The notes under the pieces were generated by a model, which had not been told where the DNA came from, ran no database searches, and was given only the letters and a program-made list of their open reading frames with translations. Of a DNA stretch of 64,000 nt, positions 37,269 to 47,956 are shown in pieces. The DNA comes from an uncultured Bacteroidales bacterium (lineage in GTDB: Bacteria > Bacteroidota > Bacteroidia > Bacteroidales > FEN-979). A program made the translations under genes and the position numbers. How positions within the stretch are numbered: the first letter of the stretch is position 1; each line of letters begins with the position of its first letter. Location of the stretch: assembly GCA_903837605.1 (NCBI GenBank), contig CAILVF010000013.1, forward strand, positions 1 through 64,000, given 5' to 3'.

Positions 37269-38261
37269 ATGGCTATTTTACCGTTCCAGAAACCTGACAA
37301 GGTGATCATGCTTGAATCGGATGATCGCCGCGGAATATTTGAATTTCGTCCGCTTGAGCCTGGTTTTGGTATTACCATTGGAAATGCACTGAGAAGAATC
37401 CTCCTGTCTTCATTGGAAGGATTTGCCATTACTTCAGTAAAAATTGAAGGTGTGGACCAGGAATTTTCAACTATCAAAGGTGTCATTGAAGATGTCACCG
37501 AGATCATCCTTAACCTGAAACAAATCCGTTTCAAACGTCTTATTGAGACTGAGAGCTCTGAAAAGGTGACAGTGATCATCGCACAGCAGAAAGAATTCAA
37601 AGCTGGCGATATCAACAAATTCCTGTCGGTTTTCCAGGTTTTAAACCCTGAAATCGTGGTTTGTCATATGGAACCCTCGGTCAAACTCACCGTGGAACTT
37701 TCAGTTGACAAGGGGAGAGGTTATGTTCCGGCCGATGAAAACAAAGCTCTCAGCACTTCACTGGGCAGGATCGCAATCGACTCTATTCATACACCGATAA
37801 AAAATGTTACTTATAACATTGAGAATTATCGCGTGGAGCAAAAGACCGACTATGAGAAACTGGTGATGGAGATTGTTACCGACGGTTCAATCGCTCCTAA
37901 GAATGCCTTGAAGGAATCGGCCAAGATACTGATCCATCATTTCATGCTGTTCTCCGACGAAAAGATCACCCTCGATACAGCAGAGAAAACTGTTACCGAA
38001 GAATTCGACGAGACTTCATTACACATCCGCCAGCTTTTAAAAACGAAGCTGGTCGACATGGATCTCTCGGTGCGCGCCCTCAATTGCCTGAAGGCGGCCG
38101 ACGTTGAGACACTCGGTGACCTGGTAGCTTTTAACAAGAATGACCTTCTGAAGTTCAGGAACTTCGGAAAAAAATCCCTTACGGAACTTGAAGAGCTTGT
38201 AAAATCAAAAGGCCTGGAGTTCGGGATGAATACTTCGAAATATAAATTAGATAAGGATTAA
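37269..38261 (+). CDS. rpoA: DNA-directed RNA polymerase subunit alpha
   Basis: Alpha subunit of 330 residues. The N-terminal dimerisation domain has [20 protein letters not shown]; the C-terminal domain (about 250-320) has the helix-hairpin-helix segment [19 protein letters not shown] that binds UP elements and activators. It lies in the alpha part between rpsD and rplQ. Confidence 0.98.
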   Translation: MAILPFQKPDKVIMLESDDRRGIFEFRPLEPGFGITIGNALRRILLSSLEGFAITSVKIEGVDQEFSTIKGVIEDVTEIILNLKQIRFKRLIETESSEKVTVIIAQQKEFKAGDINKFLSVFQVLNPEIVVCHMEPSVKLTVELSVDKGRGYVPADENKALSTSLGRIAIDSIHTPIKNVTYNIENYRVEQKTDYEKLVMEIVTDGSIAPKNALKESAKILIHHFMLFSDEKITLDTAEKTVTEEFDETSLHIRQLLKTKLVDMDLSVRALNCLKAADVETLGDLVAFNKNDLLKFRNFGKKSLTELEELVKSKGLEFGMNTSKYKLDKD

Positions 38262-38266
38262 TAGCG

Positions 38267-38842
38267 ATGAGACATCAAAAGAAAATCAATCATTTAGGCA
38301 GGACCAGTGCGCACAGGAAGGCAATGCTTTCAAATATGGCATCTTCGCTCATTCTGCATAAACGTATATCTACCACCCTGGCAAAGGCAAAAGCGCTTAG
38401 ATCCTATGTTGAGCCTTTGATCACCAGAGCAAAAGACGATTCCACTCATTCCCGCCGTATAGCGTTCAGCTACCTGCAGAATAAGGAAGCTGTCTCGGAA
38501 CTCTTCCGTGAAATATCCAAGAAGATCATGGAGAGACCAGGAGGCTACACACGCATACTGAAGACCGGGATGCGCGCAGGCGACAATGCCGATATGTGTT
38601 TTATCGAACTTGTTGACTATAACGAGGTAATGCTGGGCGGAAAAAAGGAAGAAGCAAAGGCAAAAACAACCCGCAGAGGCCGCAGGGGAGGAAAAAAAGA
38701 GGATGAAACCGAAAAAAAATCCCCCGCTCCCAAGGATGAAAAGGAAGTAAAAAAGCCTAAAAAAGCTGCTAAGAAAGCCGAAGATGCCGAAGGCCCTGCG
38801 GAAGCAAAACCTGAGGAAAACCCTGAAACAAAAGAAAGTTAG
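38267..38842 (+). CDS. rplQ: 50S ribosomal protein L17 with a long charged tail
   Basis: L17 of 191 residues, compared with the usual 115-130. The core (1-122) starts [20 protein letters not shown]. The tail from about 125 to 191 is rich in Lys, Glu, Ala and Arg and appears disordered. Last gene of the superoperon; a terminator follows. Confidence 0.97.
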   Translation: MRHQKKINHLGRTSAHRKAMLSNMASSLILHKRISTTLAKAKALRSYVEPLITRAKDDSTHSRRIAFSYLQNKEAVSELFREISKKIMERPGGYTRILKTGMRAGDNADMCFIELVDYNEVMLGGKKEEAKAKTTRRGRRGGKKEDETEKKSPAPKDEKEVKKPKKAAKKAEDAEGPAEAKPEENPETKES

Positions 38843-38873
38843 TCTTTAAACCAAAATATAAATGAATCCATCG

Positions 38874-38909
38874 AAAAGGATAATGTACATTGTTACGTTA
38901 TCCTTTTTT
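38874..38909 (+). terminator. Rho-independent terminator after rplQ
   Basis: Stem AAAAGGATAA/TTATCCTTTT (38874-38883 with 38898-38907) followed by T-rich sequence. It separates the ribosomal superoperon from eno. Confidence 0.88.
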
Positions 38910-38911
38910 AA

Positions 38912-40225
<1,314 letters not shown>

Positions 40226-40288
40226 ACTTTGTTAACAATTTGTAGTAAGTAAGGCTTTATTACTGCTATTTAAGAACAGAGGCTGTTA

Positions 40289-40296
40289 TATATTTG
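40289..40296 (+). promoter_or_regulatory. Promoter -7 box TATATTTG
   Basis: It matches TAnnTTTG and lies 18 bp before the ATG at 40315. The short leader supports ATG over the TTG inside the box. Confidence 0.65.
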
Positions 40297-40314
40297 GGGT
40301 TCCTAATTCAGGCT

Positions 40315-41427
40315 ATGCAGCAATACCTCAGATATACAGCCTTTGTTTTTGTATTGGTTCTACTCCACATCAGCCTTTTTGCACAAACCCTTAGTAATTA
40401 CGGAGGTTCCAGCCCTGTATCCAGTCCCGGGAAAAAAGTAAAAATGGGCAGTATGGCAGGTACCTGGGAAGCAGGTGTAATGCTGGGCCCCGACTTCTAT
40501 TACGGAGACCTGAATATTAATAAATTTCTTCCGAACCGGAGCATCAGCTTTGCAGGAGGCGTGTTTGGAATGAGGCAATTCACCAATGTGATCGGTTTAA
40601 AGGCACAGTTGCTTGCGGGTGGTATTCATGGAAGCAAGGACGGGCAGGAAGGTTCCAAATCGGTAAACTGGACAGCCAGGGGGACTTTTATTGATTTTAC
40701 GATCAATTCGGTATTTAACCTTTCAAACCTGTTTTCCTCTTATCATGAAGGGCGTAAGGTCTTCGTATACGGAACTATAGGTATTGGTGTCAATGCCTGG
40801 AATACAAAGCTCACCAAGGGGATCAGCGGGGAGCTGACCAGCCCTGACCAGGTTAACGGCTTCCAGGCGGCATTGGTGTTGCCCTTTGGCCTGGGCTTGC
40901 AATATGCCATAACAAATAAAATAAATGCCGGTGTTGAATATACCGTCAGGACGATATTTTCAGACATGGTGGATCAGACGGTTGGAGGGTATAAAGGTGA
41001 TTTCATTAACATTCTGGCATTTACCGCATCATACAGGTTCGGCACTCCGAAAAAGAAACTAAACGTGCAGGAATACGGGTATTCTGTGCCAGTTACATAC
41101 CAGCCGGCCCCTGTGCCTCCTCCACAGGAAAAAGCCGCGGAAAAGATTCCGGTTCCCCAGGCCTCTGAAATTTATGATTATGTTGTACAGATCTGTGCTT
41201 TTTCTCAGCATAATTACACCGTAGACTGGGTAAAAAAGCACTATCATGTGAGCATGCCTGTGATCAAGGAAAGCGAGAACGGACTGAACCGTTATATCAT
41301 CGGGCATTATTACAAGGATATCAATTCAGCCAAAGAACTCTGTGACCGGATGCGCAAACAGGGCATACATGATGCATGGGTTATTGCCTACCAGAACGGG
41401 GTAAGGCACCATGTTGTGGTATACTAG
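40315..41427 (+). CDS. Beta-barrel outer-membrane-type protein with C-terminal SPOR domain
   Basis: A 370-residue exported protein with a signal peptide ending SLFAQ. Residues about 45-250 are a small outer-membrane beta-barrel of the DUF6089/OmpA-like kind (WEAGVMLGPDFYYGDL, ending YRFGTPKKK). A Pro-rich linker follows, then a C-terminal SPOR-like domain (about 285-370, YDYVVQICAFSQHN to WVIAYQNGVRHH). SPOR domains bind denuded glycan strands of peptidoglycan, so the protein may tether the outer membrane to the wall at division sites. The domain calls are from pattern, not search. The start is ATG at 40315. Confidence 0.72.
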   Translation: MQQYLRYTAFVFVLVLLHISLFAQTLSNYGGSSPVSSPGKKVKMGSMAGTWEAGVMLGPDFYYGDLNINKFLPNRSISFAGGVFGMRQFTNVIGLKAQLLAGGIHGSKDGQEGSKSVNWTARGTFIDFTINSVFNLSNLFSSYHEGRKVFVYGTIGIGVNAWNTKLTKGISGELTSPDQVNGFQAALVLPFGLGLQYAITNKINAGVEYTVRTIFSDMVDQTVGGYKGDFINILAFTASYRFGTPKKKLNVQEYGYSVPVTYQPAPVPPPQEKAAEKIPVPQASEIYDYVVQICAFSQHNYTVDWVKKHYHVSMPVIKESENGLNRYIIGHYYKDINSAKELCDRMRKQGIHDAWVIAYQNGVRHHVVVY

Positions 41428-41438
41428 TCACCTTCCCT

Positions 41439-43103
41439 CTACTTACACACCTGATTCATGAAATCAACCGACTCGGGGGTATTCATGCCTGCACTTTTCG
41501 CTTTCTGGAAGTCGCTGCAGGCCATGGCATAATTTCCAAGCATGTAATTTGCCATTCCATGATTGTAATAAACGGATTTCATCATGGAAGCATCGCCCTG
41601 GTTACTGGCGTTAAATGCGAGAGACATATCGAGGTCGGTAAGCGCGCCTCCAAAGTCTGATAGTTTGAGTTTACAGCTTCCCCTGTAGTAATAGACCATG
41701 AAAGCTTTATCCTGGGGCCTTAATTCGATGGCACGGTTGAAATACCTGAGCGCCTCCTGGAAGTTTCCATGTTCGTATTTCCATACACCTTCCCAGTATA
41801 CTTTATAATAATCGGTCATGGATTCCGGTCCGCCCGCTTCCGTAAAATTTGTAGAAACGCTTTGCGTCATGACTACCGATGGCCCTGTAAATCGATAACC
41901 ACGGCAATGGTCCTTGATAGCCTGGTCATTGGCAACATCTTTAAGCCCGAACTGCAAGGCCGTATTCCAATCGGCACATGCTCCGTCCCTGTCTTTGTTA
42001 TTGAATCTGGCCACGCCCCGGTTATAAATTACAGTAAGCCATGCCGAGTAATAATTTTGTTCGGCAGGTTTTAATGAAATCGCTTTGTCAAAGTCCATCA
42101 TCGCGGCAGCATTGTCCCCGACTTTCTGGCGGGCATTGGCCCGGTAGGCATAGGTAAGGAAGAACGTTGAATAAGGTGGGTATTTAGAAGCTTCAGTGAG
42201 GTTCGAGATAGCCTGTATGTAATTCCCGGATGCATAGTCAGACAGGCCGCGCTTATAATATTCATCCGACGATTTAGGCACACCTGTAAACGCCTGGATA
42301 TATGACCCCCCGCTATAATTGATCAAGGACCGGAAACTGCCGAAATCACATTCGTAATAGGATCCTTTGAAAAGTTTGTCCCTGTTTTTGGCATCCAGGT
42401 ATGGGCCATAGAATTTTTCCTTGTTCATAACCTGGATCAATCTGAACCTTGCCGTGGTCTGGCCCCCGGCCTGCACACCCGAAAAAGCGATCAGCAGGTT
42501 ATGAGGTGTGATTGTTTTAAGTGTCAGTATCTCGTGAATATTATAGGCGATGGTCGAGTTCAGGTAACGTTCGTCAAAGCCGATGATGGTATTATCACAT
42601 AATGCGTCAAGGTTCTGAATATAGAACTTGTTGAATTCCATTTTTTCCGGGATCACATTCTGGAATTTTGACAGCTTGCACACGAAGTACGTGACGCCGA
42701 TTTGTTTATGCCAGTCTTCCATCAGCATCGGGAACTCATACCAGCCGGTTTTAAAGCGCATAATGAATACCACGAACATTTCATTATTGACAAGGACGTC
42801 ACGAACTTCAAGGTTAATGAAGTTTTCCTTACCGAGTTTGTAGGACGGCTTGGATGATTTGTTCAGGGACTGGTCTTTCCAGGGAATACTGTTTTCTTTC
42901 GACAACCACTCCCCATTGTCCTGCAATGTCCATCCGGTGGCTAATTCAAGCAATGACCTGGTTTCGCTGATCATCGGCAAATCGGCCATTGACCTTGTAA
43001 GGTCAGCGGAATTTTGTTCGATCCTCCCCGGCTGAACCGGGTATTGTGCAAAACCCCCTGCTGCAATCAGCAATCCGAACAAAAGAAAAATGTATTGCTT
43101 CAT
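41439..43103 (-). CDS. Secreted tetratricopeptide repeat protein
   Basis: A 554-residue exported protein with a signal peptide (MKQYIFLLFGLLIAAGGFAQ). The N-terminal half is not recognised. From about residue 285 there are TPR-type repeats, for example KRGLSDYASGNYIQAISNL, then ARFNNKDRDGACADWNTALQFG, and WKYEHGNFQEALRYFNRAIE and MANYMLGNYAMACSDFQKA near the C-terminus, typical of protein-binding scaffolds. It is 10 bp downstream of the MTA phosphorylase gene, but a functional link is not evident. I use ATG at 43103 instead of a TTG two codons earlier. Confidence 0.78.
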   Translation of the reverse strand: MKQYIFLLFGLLIAAGGFAQYPVQPGRIEQNSADLTRSMADLPMISETRSLLELATGWTLQDNGEWLSKENSIPWKDQSLNKSSKPSYKLGKENFINLEVRDVLVNNEMFVVFIMRFKTGWYEFPMLMEDWHKQIGVTYFVCKLSKFQNVIPEKMEFNKFYIQNLDALCDNTIIGFDERYLNSTIAYNIHEILTLKTITPHNLLIAFSGVQAGGQTTARFRLIQVMNKEKFYGPYLDAKNRDKLFKGSYYECDFGSFRSLINYSGGSYIQAFTGVPKSSDEYYKRGLSDYASGNYIQAISNLTEASKYPPYSTFFLTYAYRANARQKVGDNAAAMMDFDKAISLKPAEQNYYSAWLTVIYNRGVARFNNKDRDGACADWNTALQFGLKDVANDQAIKDHCRGYRFTGPSVVMTQSVSTNFTEAGGPESMTDYYKVYWEGVWKYEHGNFQEALRYFNRAIELRPQDKAFMVYYYRGSCKLKLSDFGGALTDLDMSLAFNASNQGDASMMKSVYYNHGMANYMLGNYAMACSDFQKAKSAGMNTPESVDFMNQVCK

Positions 43104-43113
43104 CCGCAATGAT

Positions 43114-43866
43114 TTATACTTTAAAATTTTGTAAAACGTTAATAAGCAGTGCTGTTACGTGCCTGACATTTTCTTCGAAGACTTTCAGGATTTCAGCCCA
43201 GGTCACAGCTTGCTCATCATGTTTCCAGGCATCGTAATCTGTTGACAGGGCAATCACGGCATAAGGTATCCCGGCTTCATTGGCCAGGGCGGCCTCAGGT
43301 GCAACGCTCATGTTTATAATATCGGCGCCGAGTATTCGGAACATGCGTGATTCGGCCCTTGTTGAGAACCTTGGACCTTCAATTGTGACGACAGTTCCCC
43401 TTGGTTTGTATTGCAATTTGAGGGTTTCAGCCCCCTGTATAAGCATTGTTCTCAGCTCTTCCGAAAATGGGTCGGCCATGGCGACATGACCCGTAATGTC
43501 GGGTACAAAGTGGTCATGAAAGGTATTGATCCTGTGTTTTGTAAAGTCAATAAACTGGTCGGGAAAGACTATATCCCCCCTCCGGATCTCATCCCTCAGG
43601 CTGCCGCAGGCCGTGGTAGCCAGGATATGTGTACATCCGAAATCCTTAAAGGCTGAAATGTTTGCCCGGTTATTGACATGCGTGGGAGTTATTGAATGGT
43701 CCCTCGCATGCCTCGAGAGGATATATACCTCGTTATCGGATATTTTACCGTAGAAAAACGAGGAACTGGGAGATCCGAAAGGAGTCTCAGCAACTACCTC
43801 CCTGGTATCCCTGAGAATGTTTAACTTCTCAAGCCCGGATCCACCTATTAATCCAATCTTTGCCAC
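43114..43866 (-). CDS. S-methyl-5'-thioadenosine phosphorylase family protein
   Basis: A 250-residue phosphorylase of the MTAP/PNP family, splitting methylthioadenosine (or a related nucleoside) into base and sugar phosphate. GGSGLEKL (phosphate site), RHARDHSITPTHVNNRAN, EGPRFSTRAESRMFR and NMSVAPEAALANEAGI with STDYDAW are characteristic of MTAP. It clears the by-product of aminopropyl transfer and acyl-homoserine-lactone chemistry. The only credible start codon is GTG at 43866. Confidence 0.85.
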   Translation of the reverse strand: MAKIGLIGGSGLEKLNILRDTREVVAETPFGSPSSSFFYGKISDNEVYILSRHARDHSITPTHVNNRANISAFKDFGCTHILATTACGSLRDEIRRGDIVFPDQFIDFTKHRINTFHDHFVPDITGHVAMADPFSEELRTMLIQGAETLKLQYKPRGTVVTIEGPRFSTRAESRMFRILGADIINMSVAPEAALANEAGIPYAVIALSTDYDAWKHDEQAVTWAEILKVFEENVRHVTALLINVLQNFKV

Positions 43867-44018
43867 AAAATAAATTTAAGCGAATTTAATGGAAATAGCG
43901 GCCTGATGCAATCCCAGAAAATTTTGTTAATAACAAATTGCAGGGAGTTTTCAACACATTCCTGTGAGCCTATCATGCGAAATACCTGCGAAGCAACTCA
44001 GTGTAAGGGTGAATAATG

Positions 44019-44026
44019 TATCTTTG
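44019..44026 (+). promoter_or_regulatory. Promoter -7 box TATCTTTG
   Basis: It matches TAnnTTTG, 28 bp before the ccmF start, and supports the ATG at 44054 over an in-frame upstream start at 43964. Confidence 0.65.
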
Positions 44027-44053
44027 CCGGCTCAAACCAAGACCCCTTTTTTC

Positions 44054-46114
44054 ATGAATTTTGCAGGAGAACACTTAATATACAAGTCAATCGGGAGTTC
44101 ACTGATCTGGATGAGTTTTGCAGCCTCCCTGATTTCCACCGTTTTATTCTTATTCCATTTCTCACACAAAGGAAACCCGCTTAAACTGGTCAGGGGTATT
44201 GCAAGGAGTTTTTACATCCTGCATGTTGCCTCCCTGCTTGCAGTGATCATAGTCCTCTACATCCTCATATTCAACCATTATTTTGAATATACATACGTAT
44301 GGCAATATTCTTCCATTACCCTTCCGGTCAAATACATTATTTCGTGTTTCTGGGCAGGGCAGGAGGGGAGTTTCCTTGTATGGGGTATTTGCCAGGCCAT
44401 TCTCGGATTATTCCTGATTCGAAAGTCAGGCGAATGGGAATCGCCAGTCATGGGCATTGTTTCACTATCACAGGTTTTTGTTACTTCCATGCTCCTGGGA
44501 ATCAGTTTATTCAGTTATAAAATAGGGAGCAACCCTTTTGTCCTGCTGAGAGAAACCTATGCCGGTCAGCCGGGAACTATCTTCGAACATCCCGATTATC
44601 TCCAGTTTGTAAACGACGGGAACGGTTTGAACCCCCTGCTTGAAAATATATGGATGACCATCCATCCACCGATTCTTTTCATCGGTTATGCTCTTGCCCT
44701 TATCCCGTTTGCCTATGCGATCTCCGCGTTGATGAAAAAGGATTTTACCGGCTGGATACGTCCGGCCCTGCCCTGGGTCCTGCTTTCGCTATTCTTCCTT
44801 GGAGCCGGGATTTTGCTGGGTGGGGCATGGGCCTATGTCTCACTGACATTCGGGGGATTCTGGGCCTGGGATCCTGTAGAGAATTCCTCACTGGTACCCT
44901 GGCTTACTCTGGTTGCCACACTTCATTTCATGATCATCTCAAAACGACAGCATTTCGGTATCCTTTCGGCTTTTCTCTTCAGTCTTCTCTCATACATACT
45001 TGTATTATATGCAACTTTCCTGACCCGAAGCGGGGTGCTTTCCGAAACTTCCGCACATTCATTCGGCGACAATGGCCTCACCAGCCAGCTCCTGGTATAC
45101 CTCATGGTTTTTATCGCCCTGATGCTTGTTTATATTATATTGAATGTCAGGAAATTAACTGACAATTTAAAGGACAGGGTTCTTTCCAGGGAATTCTGGA
45201 TGTTCATTGGCTCGCTTATAGTTGCCCTTGCTGCTTTCCAGGTTATCTTTACCACATCCCTTCCTGTATTTAACAAGGTTTTCGGAACACATGTAGCTCC
45301 TCCCACCGACAATGTCGGATTTTATAACCGCTGGCAACTACCCTATGCATTGCTTGTTGCAGCTTTCATCGGTTTAAGCCAGTTTCTGAATTATTCCTCA
45401 AACCATTGGAAAGAGACCCTGAAAAAGCTTGCCCTGCCGGCCTTGCTGGCCCTGCTGGGAACTCTTCCATTTATGATTTCAGGAATAGTCACCAGGTTTA
45501 CCTTTGTCTTACTGCTTTTCTTCATTCTCTTTGGTTTATTTGCCACCCTGTCAAATATCCTTTTCAGGACTTCTTTTCCCAGGAATACAGGAGGAGTTTT
45601 AACCCACCTGGGTTTTCTTATATTCCTTCTGGGTACTCTGATCACATTTTCCAATTCAAGGGTTATTTCAACCAATACCTCAAGATATGACCTTGGAGAT
45701 GTTAAGAACAATACCGAAAACCTAATGCTGGTCAGGGGTGACACCCTTTTTATGTCAGGATTTTATGTCACTTATGTAAATAACTCCAGGCTTGAAAATA
45801 CGACCACTTACCGTGTTGACTTTCTGCGGATGAATGAGGGGAAAATGACCAGGCAATTCAGCTTGTATCCCTCAGTGAATGTGCATCCGCGGATGGGAGC
45901 CGTTTATAACCCGGCTACAAGGCATTACCCCATGATGGATTATTATACATACATCGCCCAAGTAGGTGAGAAACCCGATTACATAGTCATTAAAGCGATC
46001 ATGAACCCGTTTATAAATGTTCTCTGGGCAGGTGCGTTGCTGATGGTTTTCGGGCTGGGATATTCAACGGTCAGAAGGATACGGCTACGCATGGCCGCAG
46101 GGATAGCTGGATAG
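44054..46114 (+). CDS. ccmF: Cytochrome c-type biogenesis protein CcmF-like
   Basis: A 686-residue polytopic membrane protein of the CcmF/CcsA haem-handling family, which attaches haem to apocytochrome c. The WWD-like loop reads GGFWAWDPVENSSLVPW, and conserved WAGQEGSFLVWG and NPLLENIWMTIHPPILF segments with a His ligand are visible. About 14-15 hydrophobic helices are counted by eye. The rest of a Ccm set (ccmE, ccmC) is not nearby. Its 3' end is 3 bp from the converging pcm gene. Confidence 0.88.
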   Translation: MNFAGEHLIYKSIGSSLIWMSFAASLISTVLFLFHFSHKGNPLKLVRGIARSFYILHVASLLAVIIVLYILIFNHYFEYTYVWQYSSITLPVKYIISCFWAGQEGSFLVWGICQAILGLFLIRKSGEWESPVMGIVSLSQVFVTSMLLGISLFSYKIGSNPFVLLRETYAGQPGTIFEHPDYLQFVNDGNGLNPLLENIWMTIHPPILFIGYALALIPFAYAISALMKKDFTGWIRPALPWVLLSLFFLGAGILLGGAWAYVSLTFGGFWAWDPVENSSLVPWLTLVATLHFMIISKRQHFGILSAFLFSLLSYILVLYATFLTRSGVLSETSAHSFGDNGLTSQLLVYLMVFIALMLVYIILNVRKLTDNLKDRVLSREFWMFIGSLIVALAAFQVIFTTSLPVFNKVFGTHVAPPTDNVGFYNRWQLPYALLVAAFIGLSQFLNYSSNHWKETLKKLALPALLALLGTLPFMISGIVTRFTFVLLLFFILFGLFATLSNILFRTSFPRNTGGVLTHLGFLIFLLGTLITFSNSRVISTNTSRYDLGDVKNNTENLMLVRGDTLFMSGFYVTYVNNSRLENTTTYRVDFLRMNEGKMTRQFSLYPSVNVHPRMGAVYNPATRHYPMMDYYTYIAQVGEKPDYIVIKAIMNPFINVLWAGALLMVFGLGYSTVRRIRLRMAAGIAG

Positions 46115-46117
46115 CTT

Positions 46118-46783
46118 TTAATGATCCTTTGCTTTGTCTTCAAGCATGGGAACGAACCTGAAATGTCCATGCTCCTCTTTACGCATCTCCGTTTCTGAGA
46201 TTTTATGTATGGTTGTCATAATCTGCACATCATCCCCTACAGGCACAACGAGTATACCTCCGGGTTTAAGCTGCCGGATGAGGGGCTCGGGGATATATGG
46301 CGCTGCGGCAGTTACGAGCACCTTGTCAAACGGGGCGAATGCAGTCAAACCTTTATAGCCATCCCCGTAAAACAGCTTGATCCTCTGGTATCCCATCTCC
46401 GTGAGAAGGTTCCTGGTCCTGTCGTATAAGGTTTTCTGGCGTTCAATACTATAAACTTTCGCGCCGAGTTCTGCAAGTATGCAAGCCTGGTAACCGCTCC
46501 CTGTTCCAATCTCGAGCACTTTTTCCCCCTTGCTGATTTTCAGTAAAAAAGTCTGGAATGCTACAGTATATGGCTGTGAAATAGTCTGGCCGGCACCAAT
46601 CGGGAAAGGCTGGTCTTCATATGCGTACTCAAGAAAGGACGAATCGAAGAAGAAATGTCTCGGCACTTTCTCCATCGCAGCAAGAATGGCCGGATCGGAA
46701 ATTCCTTTTTCCCGGATCGACCTGATCAGCTGGTTTCTAAGTCCCTGGTGGCGGTAAGTATCTTGTCTTTGAGAGTGTTTCAT
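46118..46783 (-). CDS. pcm: Protein-L-isoaspartate O-methyltransferase
   Basis: A 221-residue SAM-dependent methyltransferase that starts repair of isoaspartyl residues in aged proteins. SAM motif I is VLEIGTGSGYQACILAEL; the family motif GAGQTISQPYTVAFQ and KVLVTAAAPYIPEPLI are diagnostic. I use the ATG at 46783 (MKHSQRQDTYRHQ), not the GTG nine codons earlier. Confidence 0.93.
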   Translation of the reverse strand: MKHSQRQDTYRHQGLRNQLIRSIREKGISDPAILAAMEKVPRHFFFDSSFLEYAYEDQPFPIGAGQTISQPYTVAFQTFLLKISKGEKVLEIGTGSGYQACILAELGAKVYSIERQKTLYDRTRNLLTEMGYQRIKLFYGDGYKGLTAFAPFDKVLVTAAAPYIPEPLIRQLKPGGILVVPVGDDVQIMTTIHKISETEMRKEEHGHFRFVPMLEDKAKDH

Positions 46784-46840
46784 AGTTTGTTTGCCCGGGA
46801 AATTTTTCACGAAAATAGTAATTTCAAAATCTTAAAAGAC

Positions 46841-46848
46841 TAACTTTG
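46841..46848 (+). promoter_or_regulatory. Promoter -7 box TAACTTTG
   Basis: It matches TAnnTTTG, 16 bp before the oxidoreductase ATG. Confidence 0.65.
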
Positions 46849-46864
46849 CAAAAAAATACCCGGT

Positions 46865-47851
46865 ATGCTTAAAATCGGAGTTCTGGGAGCAGGTCACCTG
46901 GGCAAAATCCATATTAAATGCATTAAAGAAATTCCTGAGTTCAACCTCTGTGGTTTTTATGATCCCGATATGGTCATTGCACAAAAGGTGGAAGATGAGT
47001 TCGGTGTTAAAAAATTCGCTTCCCTGGATGAACTTGTTGATGCGGTTGATGTGGTTGATATAGTTACTCCGACAATTTCTCATTTTGACTGTGCTTCAAA
47101 ATCTCTTTTGAAAAGCAGGCATGTGTTTATTGAAAAACCTGTTGTGACTACTCTGGAACAGGCCAGGGAACTTATTAAGATAGCATCTGAGACTAAAGTT
47201 AAAGTGCAGGTTGGCCATGTTGAACGTTTCAATCCTGCGTTCCTGGCTGCAGAGCCTTTCTTCACAAGCCCTATGTTCATCGAAGGGCACAGGCTCTCAC
47301 AGTTCAATCCCCGGGGGACCGATGTGCCTGTGATTCTTGACCTGATGATACACGACATCGATATTATCCTGTCGGTCGTAAAGAGCGGAATACGCAGCAT
47401 AAGCGCTTCGGGAGTAGCCGTTGTAAGCGATACCCCCGATATTGCCAATGCCCGCATTGAATTTGAGAACGGCTGTGTGGCCAATCTTACCGCAAGCAGG
47501 ATTTCGGTAAAAAATATGCGCAAGTCACGTTTCTTTCAAAGAGACGCCTATATTTCCATCGATTTCCTGAAAAAGGAAATGGAAGTCATACGTATTGAAG
47601 AACCGGGAAACACAAGTTCGGGATTCGGGATGCCGTTAGACCTTGGGCCGGGAAAAGGGATCAGGCAAATTTCTTTTATCAAGCCTGAAGTAAAACCGAA
47701 CAATGCAATAAAAACCGAGCTGGAAAGTTTTTGTTCCGCTATTGTGAACAACACCGTTCCCCCTGTCACCATTGAGGATGGTTATCGTGCCCTTGAAGTG
47801 GCATACATGATCATCGATGAAATAAACCATTCAGTTAAGCGGCTCGTATAA
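46865..47851 (+). CDS. Gfo/Idh/MocA family oxidoreductase
   Basis: A 328-residue NAD(P)-dependent oxidoreductase. The Rossmann motif is GVLGAGHLGKIHIKCI (about 4-19), with EKPVVTTLEQAREL (about 91-104) as the family's EKP motif and a C-terminal Gfo/Idh alpha/beta domain containing DLMIHDIDIIL. Such enzymes act on sugars or cyclitols and often belong to surface glycan pathways. Two genes downstream is a glycan-initiating phosphotransferase, but the intervening lipoprotein makes a pathway link uncertain. Confidence 0.88.
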   Translation: MLKIGVLGAGHLGKIHIKCIKEIPEFNLCGFYDPDMVIAQKVEDEFGVKKFASLDELVDAVDVVDIVTPTISHFDCASKSLLKSRHVFIEKPVVTTLEQARELIKIASETKVKVQVGHVERFNPAFLAAEPFFTSPMFIEGHRLSQFNPRGTDVPVILDLMIHDIDIILSVVKSGIRSISASGVAVVSDTPDIANARIEFENGCVANLTASRISVKNMRKSRFFQRDAYISIDFLKKEMEVIRIEEPGNTSSGFGMPLDLGPGKGIRQISFIKPEVKPNNAIKTELESFCSAIVNNTVPPVTIEDGYRALEVAYMIIDEINHSVKRLV

Positions 47852-47956
47852 TTTCCGCGTTAATGTTAGTTTCTTTTGTAAGAATTATTGACAATATTCA
47901 TGCGGAAACAACGTTTTGAGATCAGAGTTTTTTTGTTGAACATTCCGGGTACAAGG

